This document shows, piece by piece, positions 45,309 through 54,135 of a DNA stretch of 64,000 nucleotides. The notes beneath the pieces are model-generated. The model searched no databases. It had not been told where the DNA came from and was given only the letters and a program-made list of their open reading frames with translations. The first letter of the stretch is position 1; every line of letters starts with the position of its first letter. Position numbers and translations under genes: made by a program. Origin of the DNA: Pelagomonas calceolata (Eukaryota; Sar; Pelagophyceae; Pelagomonadales; Pelagomonadaceae); assembly GCA_918797485.1 (NCBI GenBank), contig CAKKNE010000004.1, forward strand, positions 992,001-1,056,000, written 5' to 3'.

Positions 45309-46262
45309 ATGCTGCGGCTAGTATGTACCGTGGTGGCCGCGTCGCTGGTCAGCGCGACGGCGGACAGTAGCGCTACACGCTGGGAGGCAGCAAAACTCGT
45401 GAGTGGCTTCCTGGGCCTCGACAAACAACGGGAAGCGCAGGCGCCGCCGCGCGGCCTCCAAGTCATTGGCGGCGGCTTCGCCCGGACCGGCACGAAGTCC
45501 ACCGAAGCAGCTCTCATAAAACTAGGCCACAAGATCTACGACACGCGGTCCATCTTGGAATGCAAACACGCGGACCGCTGGGTCAAAGCCGCCCAACAAC
45601 TGCGTGACGGCAAGGATGCGGAACTCCGGGCGCTGCTCGCCGACGTGGAGCAGCGGGGGTACACCGCGACTTTAGATTTTCCAGTGAACCTCTTCGCCAA
45701 AGCTCTGGCCGACCTCCGCCCTCAAGCAAAAGTCCTCTTCACGACGCGCAACCTGGACAACTGGTACCGCTCCTGGCGCGACGTCAATCAAATTCTGGGC
45801 GTGTTTGTCTTGAGGCCGTGGTCGTGGCTCGTCGACTTTGGGTTCACCGAACCGTTATGCGAGGCCTTCGGGTTTGAATTTATTGTGGCGCGCTACCCCG
45901 ACCACGTCGACCGCGTCTTGCCGTGGTTCGAGCGTGTTCGTACTTTACCTTCCCTCGACCCGGAAGGTTCCAAGGAGCGCTGGGTCGCCTTCCACGAGAA
46001 GACTCGTATTGAATTGGTGAAGGCGCACGGCGACCGCGTATTGATCTTCGACGTCCGCGAGGGCTGGGCGCCGCTACTCACGTTTCTGGAAGTAGACGAT
46101 GAAAAACTCGCTTCAGAGGAGTTCCCGCGCGTCAACGACGTCCAGTCCCTCAAGACCGTGCGGAGAGTGATGGATTTCATAGCGCTCTTCCTCCCGCTCT
46201 GGCCCATGCTAGTACTATACGCGATCTACGCAATGACGAAAAAGAAGGTCAAGACCGCCTAA
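45309..46262 (+). CDS. Sulfotransfer_4-family sulfotransferase-like protein
   Basis: 317 aa. Signal-like start (MLRLVCTVVAASLVSATADS). The P-loop-like motif GGGFARTGTKSTEAALIKLGHKIYDTR is typical of the Sulfotransfer_4 family. Then DFPVNLFAKALADLRPQAKVLFTTRNLDNWYRSW (3'-phosphate binding) and ERWVAFHEKTRIELVKAHGDRVLIFDVREGWAPLLTFL. A C-terminal membrane span (FIALFLPLWPMLVLYAIYAM) and KKKVKTA tail place it in the secretory membrane. Substrate unknown. It shares a promoter region with the GH92 mannosidase. Confidence 0.82.
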   Translation: MLRLVCTVVAASLVSATADSSATRWEAAKLVSGFLGLDKQREAQAPPRGLQVIGGGFARTGTKSTEAALIKLGHKIYDTRSILECKHADRWVKAAQQLRDGKDAELRALLADVEQRGYTATLDFPVNLFAKALADLRPQAKVLFTTRNLDNWYRSWRDVNQILGVFVLRPWSWLVDFGFTEPLCEAFGFEFIVARYPDHVDRVLPWFERVRTLPSLDPEGSKERWVAFHEKTRIELVKAHGDRVLIFDVREGWAPLLTFLEVDDEKLASEEFPRVNDVQSLKTVRRVMDFIALFLPLWPMLVLYAIYAMTKKKVKTA

Positions 46263-46280
46263 TGTTACGTGTGACTACTC

Positions 46281-46694
46281 CTATCGTTTCTTCTTCGCCT
46301 TCTTCTCGGAGACGGTCTCGCCCGTGTCCGGGTCGATGCCCATCATGTCGTAGACGCGCGCGTAGCTTTCCTTCCAGTGCGCGCGCATGACGGGATACTG
46401 CGTCAAACCGAGGACGACGGCGCAGACGAACCAGTTCGTCGCGATGTTCGGGATCTCCTTGGACCCGATGGCGAGCCACATGAAGGTCAGGACGACGAGG
46501 GAGAAGCGGGCCTGTGCGTGTTTTAGTGTTGATGGCGTCGTTTTGTGTGATTCGAGACGCGGCGTCAGTACGCAGTGCGCGACGACCTTGAGCCACGTCG
46601 GCGTGTTGATGGCGGCCTGGCGCTGCTTCTCGGACTGGGCCATTCTTCTGTAGTCGAGCTGACGCGACATGCCGCTTTGCTTGGAGCGGCCCAT
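46281..46694 (-). CDS. Small two-span membrane protein, probably spliced
   Basis: Unspliced frame is 137 aa, but the stretch 46512-46583 (or -46586) has intron character: GTCGCG start, ACGCCATCAACAC motif, AACACGCACAG end and a length divisible by three without stops. Removing it gives about 113 aa: MGRSKQSGMSRQLDYRRMAQ..., a span FSLVVLTFMWLAIG, a second span NWFVCAVVLGLTQYPV, then YARVYDMMGIDPDTGETVSEK and a Lys-rich ER-retention-like tail (KKAKKKR). Family not recognised. Confidence 0.6.
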   Translation of the reverse strand: MGRSKQSGMSRQLDYRRMAQSEKQRQAAINTPTWLKVVAHCVLTPRLESHKTTPSTLKHAQARFSLVVLTFMWLAIGSKEIPNIATNWFVCAVVLGLTQYPVMRAHWKESYARVYDMMGIDPDTGETVSEKKAKKKR

Positions 46695-47091
46695 GGTTGC
46701 AAGTGGGGGGTGGCGGCTCGCGCGTCGGCTCGACGTGGGCAGAGGCGGTTTCGGGTGGCAGCTCGGCTACTTTGCAGGGGCGAGCGGTGAGGCTCTTCCA
46801 ACGCTATCGGCGGATGAATTCGTGGAAAAAAGGAGGTCCGATGCGTCAACCTGGCAGCTCTTTTGCCTTGGCCTTGCAAAATTTAATGCGCACTGCTGGA
46901 AAATCCTAGAGTGCGTGTTACGCTAGCTGTTAGTCGAGCGCGCGGCCGCGCCAGACGCTATTGCTGCAGAGAGCAGCCAGAACCGCTTCGGGAGTGCCAA
47001 AACTACGTCTTCTTGCAGTCCGCAACGTCACATCCATCTCTGCCGCGAGACACAGTCCGAGCCGAGCCCTGCCACTGCCAGTAGTGAAACC
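46695..47091. other. Divergent intergenic region
   Basis: 397 bp between the small membrane protein and cyclophilin-like starts. A degenerate GTTACGCTAGCTGTTAG near 46917 may be a relic of the CTAGC palindrome. Confidence 0.35.
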
Positions 47092-48015
47092 ATGCGCCGA
47101 GGCACCGACAGCCACCGTACGCCGGTCTCGGAGAAGAAGGCGGCGCCGCAAAAGCGCCGCCTCAATCTGTCCTGCCTCTTCCCGCTCTACGTCGTCATCG
47201 CGCTGGGCTGGCTCGCGTCCGTGCGCCTCCGACCGGCAAGGCGGGTGCCCACCGGCGACGCGGCTACTCTGGAACGTGCGAGAGCCGCGGGCTGTCTGTC
47301 ATCATTGGATGAATTATCCGAAGCCGAACGCCGCCCCACCAAAAGTCGGAGGCACATGGTCGAGCCACCTCCGTCGACAATAGCGCTGGTCTGCTGCCTT
47401 ACGACGAAGGGGCCCTTGTCCATAGCTATAAGGCCGCGCTGGGCGCCGCGCGGCGCGAGACGCTTCTACGACATGGTGAGATCAAATTACTTTTCAGCAA
47501 GAGTACCACTCTTCCGCTGCATCAAGAATTTTCTGTGCCAATGGGGCATCGCGGGTCGCGAGCACACGCCAGATGAGTTCAGAAAAAGTTTCGCGGACGA
47601 CCCGTCGTGGCTGCCGTGGGGGCCGAAGTTTTGGAGTGTCGATGGGGTGGCGAGGTTCGCCGAAGGGTATCTCGCGTATGCGGGAGGCGGGAAAAATTCC
47701 CGGGGCAACCAGTTCATTTTGGGATTGGTGCCCAACCAACGGTTATGTGGTGGGAGCCCCTGGGAGGTGCCATGGGGGGAGCTCGTCGGCGAGAGGTCGT
47801 TCGCCACTCTATCTCAGATCCACACGGGCTACGGCGACAACGGCCCGACGCAGGGGTATTTACATTCGCATGGCGCGGACGCGGCGCTTGCTTCGAAGTT
47901 TCCGCTGCTGGACTACGTGGACAGTTGCGACGTCGTGGATGATGAGACTTCCGAGGCGGACTGGGCGCCCTATCCAGACGGGTTCGTGCATGCCACGTTC
48001 GCGAAGAGCTCGTAA
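47092..48015 (+). CDS. Type II membrane protein with divergent cyclophilin-like domain
   Basis: 307 aa. A basic N-terminus, then one span (LSCLFPLYVVIALGWLASVRL) make a type II anchor. The lumenal domain begins IALVCCLTTKGPLSIAIRPRWAPRGARRFYDMVRSNYFSA, then VPLFRCIKNFLCQWGIAG; this follows the cyclophilin start (T..G.i.ieL....P.t..nF..l...gyy....FhRvi..F..Q.G) with several substitutions. Later NQFILGLVPNQRLCGGSPWEVPWGELVG fits the next strands. Isomerase residues are partly lost, so activity is doubtful. Similar anchored cyclophilin-like proteins are frequent in phytoplankton. Confidence 0.65.
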   Translation: MRRGTDSHRTPVSEKKAAPQKRRLNLSCLFPLYVVIALGWLASVRLRPARRVPTGDAATLERARAAGCLSSLDELSEAERRPTKSRRHMVEPPPSTIALVCCLTTKGPLSIAIRPRWAPRGARRFYDMVRSNYFSARVPLFRCIKNFLCQWGIAGREHTPDEFRKSFADDPSWLPWGPKFWSVDGVARFAEGYLAYAGGGKNSRGNQFILGLVPNQRLCGGSPWEVPWGELVGERSFATLSQIHTGYGDNGPTQGYLHSHGADAALASKFPLLDYVDSCDVVDDETSEADWAPYPDGFVHATFAKSS

Positions 48016-48203
48016 GTTTGTGTTGTTCTGTCTCCTCGGCGACGTCGTGCCGTCGTAGGTATTCCCGCGCCTCGGCCCCGGGCGATGGAATGATGACGCG
48101 CCTCCGAGCTAACACTCGGGGCGACGGCGTATGAGGGCCGGGGGCGGGGCGCTCCGCTGCTACGCGGCCTAGCTCTGAGCAAAGCAATGATGGGAATAAA
48201 CTT

Positions 48204-48227
48204 GCTAGTGTCTTACATGCCGCTAGC
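48204..48227. promoter_or_regulatory. CTAGC palindrome, 190 bp upstream of the FHA-KH gene
   Basis: GCTAGTGTCTTAC then ATGCCGCTAGC. Its reverse complement is identical to the copy at 9931 over 23 bp. The rest of 48016-48416 has no gene. Confidence 0.7.
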
Positions 48228-48416
48228 TCCGCTTCGCTGCCGGCTTTGTACTGGCTAAGCTCGCACGTTGAGGCCCTTGTGATCGCGTAAGAACGCGTGA
48301 GAGCATCTCACCGAGCACCGCTGCCAGTCAACTCTGCCAGCCAACGCTGCCAGCCGGCCGCCACCGCGCTCACCATCACACTAACCAGGGAGGACCGCCC
48401 GCGCCGCACACAAATA

Positions 48417-49304
48417 ATGGCCGACGCCCCGCCGCCGAAGCGGAGCAAGTTCTCCGACGCACCGCCGCCGCAGGAGCCCGATGATTTGGTCTCGAGCTTC
48501 CTGAAAGAAATAGCCGAAAAACCGGCACCGCCGAAGCCGCCGCTGCCCCCGGCTCAAAACATGAAGCCGCCCCCCAAGATCTACTTCGACGTTTTGAGAG
48601 GCGAAGGTGATGATGAAGGAGAGTTACTTGGGAGACTAGATTTATCTGGCGCCTCCCAATTAACTTTTGGGAGAGACGCATCGAGGGTCGACGTCCCGCT
48701 CGAGCACGGCTCCGTCTCGAGGCACCACGCGACGATCACCTTCGACGCGGACGTGGCCTACATCTCGGACATTAAGTCGACGCACGGGACCTACGTTACT
48801 ACACCAGATGGCGGTGAGGAAAAGATCTCCACTCTCACGCGCTTGGACGAAGGCGCCACAGTTAGGTTCGGCGAATCATCACGAAGATATGTGCTCAGGA
48901 GGTCCGCCCAAGGGACGACGCGGGCCGTACAACAGCAGCAACCAGTAATGCAGGAAGTGACGGTCATACTCCAAGTGCCCTCAGCAACTTCTGGCCGGTT
49001 GACGGGCCAGAAGGGCCGTGCGTTGGAACAAGTGAGGTACCGGACGGGTGCTACGATGAGGGTTTTACCACCACCGGCCGAGGACAAGGACGATGGTTTG
49101 AGGGGCGTCGAGATCAAGGGTCCGGTGGATGCGGTGGCCGCCGCTAGATTGGAGCTCCTGGCGATCACGCAGTGCCGGGGAACCCCAGCACCCTTGGGCG
49201 GGGACGGCCAGCGCTTCCGCTACGCGTCTACGGTCGTCAGCGCGCGCGGCGACGACGACGACTTGTACGACGGGGGCCAGTTCGGGAAACCTGGGAAGAT
49301 CTAA
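48417..49304 (+). CDS. FHA-KH domain protein, nuclear RNA-processing type
   Basis: 295 aa from ATG 48417. The N-terminal 55 residues are Pro/Lys-rich with PPKRSKFSD (nuclear-signal-like). The FHA domain has LTFGRDASRVDVPLEHGSVSRHHATITF, then AYISDIKSTHGTYV and LDEGATVRFGESSRRYVLRR, with conserved GR, SRHH and HGT(Y). The KH domain at ~185-255 has VTVILQVPSATSGRLTGQKGRALEQVRYRTGATMRVL, whose GxxG-like loop is GQKG, then GVEIKGPVDAVAAARLEL. FHA binds phosphothreonine and KH binds RNA. FHA proteins such as SNIP1/NIPP1 work in splicing; the fusion with KH is less usual. Confidence 0.85.
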   Translation: MADAPPPKRSKFSDAPPPQEPDDLVSSFLKEIAEKPAPPKPPLPPAQNMKPPPKIYFDVLRGEGDDEGELLGRLDLSGASQLTFGRDASRVDVPLEHGSVSRHHATITFDADVAYISDIKSTHGTYVTTPDGGEEKISTLTRLDEGATVRFGESSRRYVLRRSAQGTTRAVQQQQPVMQEVTVILQVPSATSGRLTGQKGRALEQVRYRTGATMRVLPPPAEDKDDGLRGVEIKGPVDAVAAARLELLAITQCRGTPAPLGGDGQRFRYASTVVSARGDDDDLYDGGQFGKPGKI

Positions 49305-49337
49305 TTTTACAGTCACACACATTAGTCGTTGTCAGCG

Positions 49338-49371
49338 CGATGGCGTGGCGTGCCGGCGCTCCACGCCATCG
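49338..49371. repeat. Hairpin repeat in a convergent 3' gap
   Basis: CGATGGCGTGG (49338-49348) and CCACGCCATCG (49361-49371), exact 11-bp arms, filling most of the 76-bp gap between the FHA-KH and GT31-like stops. Confidence 0.65.
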
Positions 49372-49380
49372 ACGCGGCGC

Positions 49381-50532
49381 TCACGCGCGGCACGAATCCG
49401 GCGTCGCCAGCTTGATAGCCGCGAGCAAGTCGCGCACCTCGTTTCGCTGGTCGTCGTTCCGCCAGTGCCGCGAATACCCACCCAAGTCCGAAGGAGCCTT
49501 CGGCCACCGCTCCAGAACCGCATCCAAGTCACTTCGCACCGCATCATAAATGGCGTGCTGCTCCGCACTTTCGACGTAGTGGAACGAGATTGCATCGGAA
49601 GCGCAGCCGTCGTACGACGGCCAGGGCAAGTTGCTGTTCATGCGGACGTACCAGTCGTCGAGCGCCTTTGTGGCAATGCGCACGGGGCCGTAGGCGTGGA
49701 AGCGGTGGCCTTCTTCTTCTTTTTGAGTGTCTACTGGTTTGACGCCGTGGCGCTGCAGGCACCTTGCTAATACCAAGCCCGGATTTCCTTGGAGCCACTT
49801 CTCTCCTCTCTTGGCGTCGCACGGGGCCGTGCCCCAGTGCCGCTCCACCAACTCCAGCGTCGGCCTCGTAAGAACGTAGCCGGCGGCGCCGCTGTTGAAG
49901 ATCTCGACACTTTTGCCCCGTTTTTGCGCTAATGCCCTACCCGCGTACGCCGGTTTGCTCGGATCTATGCTCTTCAGAAAACACGCAAGATTCTCGGGAA
50001 TGACCGCCGTGTGGTCGTTGGCCATGAACACGTAGGAAGCCTTTGCGAGTAACGCTTGGGCGAGGACCCAGCGCAAACGTTCCACTCCCAATTCCTCGCC
50101 GATCGACGCAGGTACTTGCAGCGCGTAGGGGTACCCTCCACACGGCGCCGGGAATGGTAGAGGTGGATAGGGCGACGCCTTCGTCGTCACAAAAACCGCG
50201 CGCGCTTTTGGCCCCCAGGTCTGTGCGATGGCTTGTAAACGTTGTGGCCGTTTTGGGGGGTTGACTACTGATGGTAGTACAATTGTGATGAAGTTGTGTT
50301 GTGAGCAGGGGAGGATCTCTGGCGGCGGCGGTGGTGGCGGTGGTGGTGGTGCCGCTGCTGCTGCCGGCGCGGGCTCTTCGACAGGTGATAATGCCGCGCC
50401 CGTCGCGTAGGCGCCGATGAACGCGGAGGCGAGCAATGCCACTTTGACCAGCTCGCGCCACTGGTTCGGCTCGTACGTCGTTTGCGGTGCTCGCGCGGAG
50501 GCTGTGTCGATGGTCGAGCGCTTGCGGCGCAT
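49381..50532 (-). CDS. GT31/core-1 galactosyltransferase-like type II membrane protein
   Basis: 383 aa from ATG 50532. A type II anchor (VKVALLASAFIGAYATGAAL) is followed by a Pro-rich stem, encoded by a (GGT/GGC)n-like run near 50320-50350. The catalytic-type domain has FITIVLPSVVNPPKRPQRLQAIAQTWG, VFMANDHTAVIPENLACFLKSIDPSKPAYAGRAL, EIFNSGAAGYVLTRPTLELVERH and DAISFHYVES, the order seen in C1GALT1/GT31 enzymes. The classical DxD is replaced by the ND of MANDHT, so metal use is uncertain. Likely Golgi. A palindrome lies 133 bp upstream. Confidence 0.75.
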   Translation of the reverse strand: MRRKRSTIDTASARAPQTTYEPNQWRELVKVALLASAFIGAYATGAALSPVEEPAPAAAAAPPPPPPPPPPEILPCSQHNFITIVLPSVVNPPKRPQRLQAIAQTWGPKARAVFVTTKASPYPPLPFPAPCGGYPYALQVPASIGEELGVERLRWVLAQALLAKASYVFMANDHTAVIPENLACFLKSIDPSKPAYAGRALAQKRGKSVEIFNSGAAGYVLTRPTLELVERHWGTAPCDAKRGEKWLQGNPGLVLARCLQRHGVKPVDTQKEEEGHRFHAYGPVRIATKALDDWYVRMNSNLPWPSYDGCASDAISFHYVESAEQHAIYDAVRSDLDAVLERWPKAPSDLGGYSRHWRNDDQRNEVRDLLAAIKLATPDSCRA

Positions 50533-50664
50533 TGTGTGCCCGCAGCGATCGAAGCGATGCAAATTTGGGATCTTGCAGCAATGCTGCGGTTCAGAGGATT
50601 CCCAAACGCATGCGTAACAGCCCGGAAGGCTGGCTATTGGCTTGTGCTCGGCCGCTTGTAGGTT

Positions 50665-50698
50665 GCTAGTGTCTTACCTGTAAGTACAGGCCGCTAGC
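50665..50698. promoter_or_regulatory. CTAGC palindrome, 34-bp variant with central hairpin
   Basis: GCTAGTGTCTTAC, CTGTAAGTACAGG, CCGCTAGC in sequence. The centre CTGTAAGTACAG is itself nearly palindromic. 133 bp upstream of the GT31-like ATG. Confidence 0.65.
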
Positions 50699-50894
50699 GC
50701 GATTTCCTAACCCTGGAAGCCGCGCCCAGGGACGGTATCCCCTCAAACTGGATCATTGCCGGCGAGGCGGGATTTTGCGGGCCGGCTGTCGCCAATCCCT
50801 ACAGTACGCCGCGGTGACACGTGTACGGGCCGTGCTAGAGGGGCTAGCTCAATAAACGACCCCCAACGCCGCCGCCGCGAGTCAAGAAACACTC

Positions 50895-51971
50895 TTAGGT
50901 CGGCGGGTCCCAGGTGCACTCGCCCGTCGTCTCGTGGACGTAGTACTCCCGGCCCGAAGAGACGTCTGGTTTGGCCCACCAACCCCCACCAATCGCCCGC
51001 GCCTGCTGCGGCGGCGGCTGGGGCCAGTACCGTTGGGAGGGTGCTGGAATTAAAACAGCCGCTTTCCTTTTCCGGTCGTCCTTCGGTAAAACGCAGCCAT
51101 ACCCCGCCAGAAAATCGTCTTGTAAATTTCGCGGCAACGACTGCGCTTGGTCCAGCAGGATCTGATGGAGGCGACCTCGCTCGGCTAAATCCATGTCTTC
51201 CGGGTACTGGACGCGCCAGAAGTCGGAGGGAGCCGGCGACAAAGGTACCTGATCTCGACACTGAGGACACTTGATTAGTAAATGTGATTCTGACGGGTGA
51301 TACTCGAAGCAGTCGCCGTGCCAGGCGCCGTAGCAGCCTGCTACTTCGCAGAAGTACAATTCTCTTTGTGATTCGCCGCTCTGCCCACACTTCAGGCATC
51401 TCGAGGATAGCTGTCGAGCTCTAGCTGACAGATCATCGGACCGCGGCGCCTTCTTCGCCGGCCGCTTCCTCTCACTACATTCGGGGCACACATAGTCGCC
51501 CTCCGGAGGATCACTGAGACCGGAGCACGTCAGATGTCTCTCCGCCTCGCAGATTTCGCAGATCAGGACGTTGCTCATCGGCTGACCACTTTCAGTCAGC
51601 GTCGATCGGCCGCACGCATCACACACGTCGTCCAGATCATCATCATTCCACGCGGCCCACGGGTCGTCCTTCGCGAGAGGTGTTTTTGCGGCTTTTTTTG
51701 GCTTTTCCGTCGCTGGTTTGCGTTCCCGCTTCGCGACCGGATTTATATGCGGACCTTCATCCAAATACCAGACGAAGCCCTTGCCCACGTCGTGTGCTAA
51801 ATCGGCCGGCGTGCCGCCCTTGGCCAGGAATTCGGCGACGGTCGTCGCACTCTTATAAGCTTCGTAGCGCCTCCAGGACTTGGACTGGTCCCTTTTCGGG
51901 TTGTCCTGCTGGCATTCTAGAGCGCGGGCGCCCTTGTCCTCCTTCGGCGCGGCTTCTTCGGCGTCGGCCAT
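50895..51971 (-). CDS. PHD-finger protein with C-terminal WW domain
   Basis: 358 aa from ATG 51971. Residues ~130-180 form a PHD finger: DDVCDACGRSTLTESGQPMS, NVLICEICEAERHLTCSGLS, DPPEGDYVCPECSERK. A second RING/PHD-like Cys/His set is CLKCGQSGES...YFCEVAGCYGAWHGDCFEYH...IKCPQCRDQ. The last 35 residues are a WW domain: GGGWWAKPDVSSGREYYVHETTGECTWDPP. PHD fingers read histone tails and WW domains bind Pro-rich partners, so a chromatin role is likely. Upstream residues are Lys/Ala-rich. A palindrome lies 205 bp upstream. Confidence 0.87.
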   Translation of the reverse strand: MADAEEAAPKEDKGARALECQQDNPKRDQSKSWRRYEAYKSATTVAEFLAKGGTPADLAHDVGKGFVWYLDEGPHINPVAKRERKPATEKPKKAAKTPLAKDDPWAAWNDDDLDDVCDACGRSTLTESGQPMSNVLICEICEAERHLTCSGLSDPPEGDYVCPECSERKRPAKKAPRSDDLSARARQLSSRCLKCGQSGESQRELYFCEVAGCYGAWHGDCFEYHPSESHLLIKCPQCRDQVPLSPAPSDFWRVQYPEDMDLAERGRLHQILLDQAQSLPRNLQDDFLAGYGCVLPKDDRKRKAAVLIPAPSQRYWPQPPPQQARAIGGGWWAKPDVSSGREYYVHETTGECTWDPPT

Positions 51972-52175
51972 CCGTGCGACGCGCGCTCTCTGCCTTCTCC
52001 TGCGCGCGGCTCGAGACTGGCTCTTTGCTTTCGGGTGCACTGGGGGCGTCACGCGCGCGGCCAGCGATGACGAGGCGGCGGCGCAGGGATGCGAGACAGA
52101 TGCTACGCAATCGCTGCGCGGCTGACGGTTGCCGTAGCCCTGCTCCCGGGCCGATTGCTTGCACAAAGCCGGCTT

Positions 52176-52199
52176 GCTAGTGCCTTACATGCCGCTAGC
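52176..52199. promoter_or_regulatory. CTAGC palindrome between divergent PHD-WW gene and the 52574 gene
   Basis: GCTAGTGCCTTAC then ATGCCGCTAGC; one base off the 48204 copy. 205 bp and 375 bp from the two starts. The rest of 51972-52573 has no supported gene. Confidence 0.65.
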
Positions 52200-52573
52200 C
52201 CGCGTTCGTTTCCGCGAAGAAACAGAGCCCGTGCACGGCGAGGCGACGCCTCTGGTACTGCTCCGCTCCGCCCGCAGCTCGCGCCCGACTTGCAAAAAAG
52301 CCTGCAAAGACACAGATAATCTCGCGGCCCTCAAGCGGATATCCGGCGACCCGAGCCGACGCTTGGGTCATCAGAAATACGCTTTCAATCGACGCGATAG
52401 GCGCGAGCCGTCGCGAGGCCGCGAGCAAGGCGAGGATCCAGCAGAGGCTAAATCGAAAAAGCTCTCGCGACGAGCGCGCGGCGCGCGCCGGACCGAGCCG
52501 CGGCGCCCCCGCCCGCCCGCGGACCAGCGCATCGTCGCGCGACGCCCAGCGAGACTCGCAGTCCGGCGCTACG

Positions 52574-53973
52574 ATGGCGTCACCACTGGACGACATCGGT
52601 GACGGAGCCCCGATGGACGAGACGCCCTCGAACACGTCTTTGCTGAGCTTTGACCTGGGCAGCGGCCTCACGCCGAAGATGAGCTGGCTGGCTTCGCGGA
52701 CGCGGGACGGGCTTGGGCCCTCGGCTCTACAGAGGCAAGGGTCTGGCGGCGAATCCTTGGGTTCATTACCTTCTCGCGATTTATTGGCCAATCTCACGGA
52801 TCCGATCTCGCCGTCGGTAGCACCTTACTTACAAAGTTTGATGTCCCCGCGCGAAGCCAGTGCGTTGCCGGCCCAGCCGTCGCGACCTCCAACGACGCAG
52901 GAGGCCGAAGCCTTGGAGAACTGGGCCAAGTTGGCCCAGAGGCCCTTTTCCGGAGGGGCTTTGGCTAATAGTTCAGCTCGATTGTTCGCGCGCCGTCTGT
53001 CGGAGGCAGTGCAGCGCCACATGGCCGGGTCCGACGGGACGCCGATCGGCCACCTAGGGCAACAAGGACACGCTCTTATAGAAAGAGCCGTGCACTGGCC
53101 GGCCCGAACTTTGAGAGGAGTGATCCGGCTCCTGGAGTGCCTCGACCGGAGCCCGGAGGCCTCGTTCGCCCAGTTCCTGTGCCTCATGGGCGACCTCGAG
53201 ATGACGTCGCGGCCGTCGATCACGCCGCCGGTGGAGAAGCGGTCGCGGCCGCGTCCTTTGTCACGCGCCGTCGACGCGACACGTCCTGAAGCCGCCGCGA
53301 CACCGTGTATCGTCCACGCAGGTCCTCCAGTTTCTTCGGGAAAATCCCGTCGCTCACGTCGCCGAAGAAGCAGGACGCCGCGCGCGCGTTTTATGACGGA
53401 TTCTTGAGAAACGTCCACAAGTCGGCGGAGGGCGCGCCCTTCGTCGTGACGGGGTATATCGTGGTCGATTACGCGCCGGAAATCCTGCGACCGACGTGTG
53501 CGCGACTACGCGCCGCCGCATTGGCGGCAGCCCTCTTCGCGGCCGACGCGAGAACGGAAGGCGGTGTCTGTGTATTTACACCTCCCTCATTGAAGGGTGG
53601 ACCGGAGACCGAGGTTAGATTTGACAGTACGTATTGTTCCAAGGCGCCCGAACCCGTGAAAACGCAACTGGGCTCGCCCGCGGGGTTGGCGGCCGCTCTC
53701 TTGGACCACAATGAAATGAGGAACTTCGCGCCCAGTGAACAGCACACGAAGGAGTTGGAGCACATCTACGAGTCCGCGCGGCGGTCGCGGTTGTGCTACG
53801 CGTCCTGGCTGACGCCGTTTGACCTCCACGTCACGCCCACCGTCTCGATGCGCTGCCAGCAGTGCTACGCGCGCGACCCGCACGCCGCGACGACGGCGTT
53901 TGCCGTCGCGGGAGCCTTCGTGCCGCGCGCGGCGGCACCGCCGCGGCGCTTCTTCGCGGAGCCGGCGCCGTGA
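52574..53973 (+). CDS. Hypothetical protein, two exons, 439 aa
   Basis: Exons 52574-53241 and 53322-53973. The 80-nt intron (GTCGCG...CCACGCAG) contains CGCCGTCGACGCG. The join gives VEKR-SSSFFGKIPSLTSPKK. The N-terminus is Ser/Leu-rich; the middle is helical (ALENWAKLAQRPF; RRLSEAVQRHMAG; RTLRGVIRLLECLDRSPEASFAQFL). The second exon is globular (FVVTGYIVVDYAPEILRPTCARLRAAALAAALFAAD; TEVRFDSTYCSKAP; LCYASWLTPFDLHVTPTVSM). No family recognised. Confidence 0.6.
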
Positions 53974-54135
53974 GTTGGCCTTGATTCCTTCCCCCGGGGG
54001 TCGCATTAGGCACACCGTACCACTCGTGCGTAGGGTTTGAAAGACGCACGCGCGCGCCTCCAGCCCAGCCCGCACTGTGAGAGCATCTTGAGAGCGCTGT
54101 GTGCAGCGCGGTCGCGAGGGGCAGCCCGAAACGCC

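Noticed and set aside
54024-54050. Possible CTAGC palindrome before the channel gene
   Set aside because: Only TTTGAAAGACGCAC resembles the 33992 copy; both CTAGC arms are absent, so not listed as a feature.
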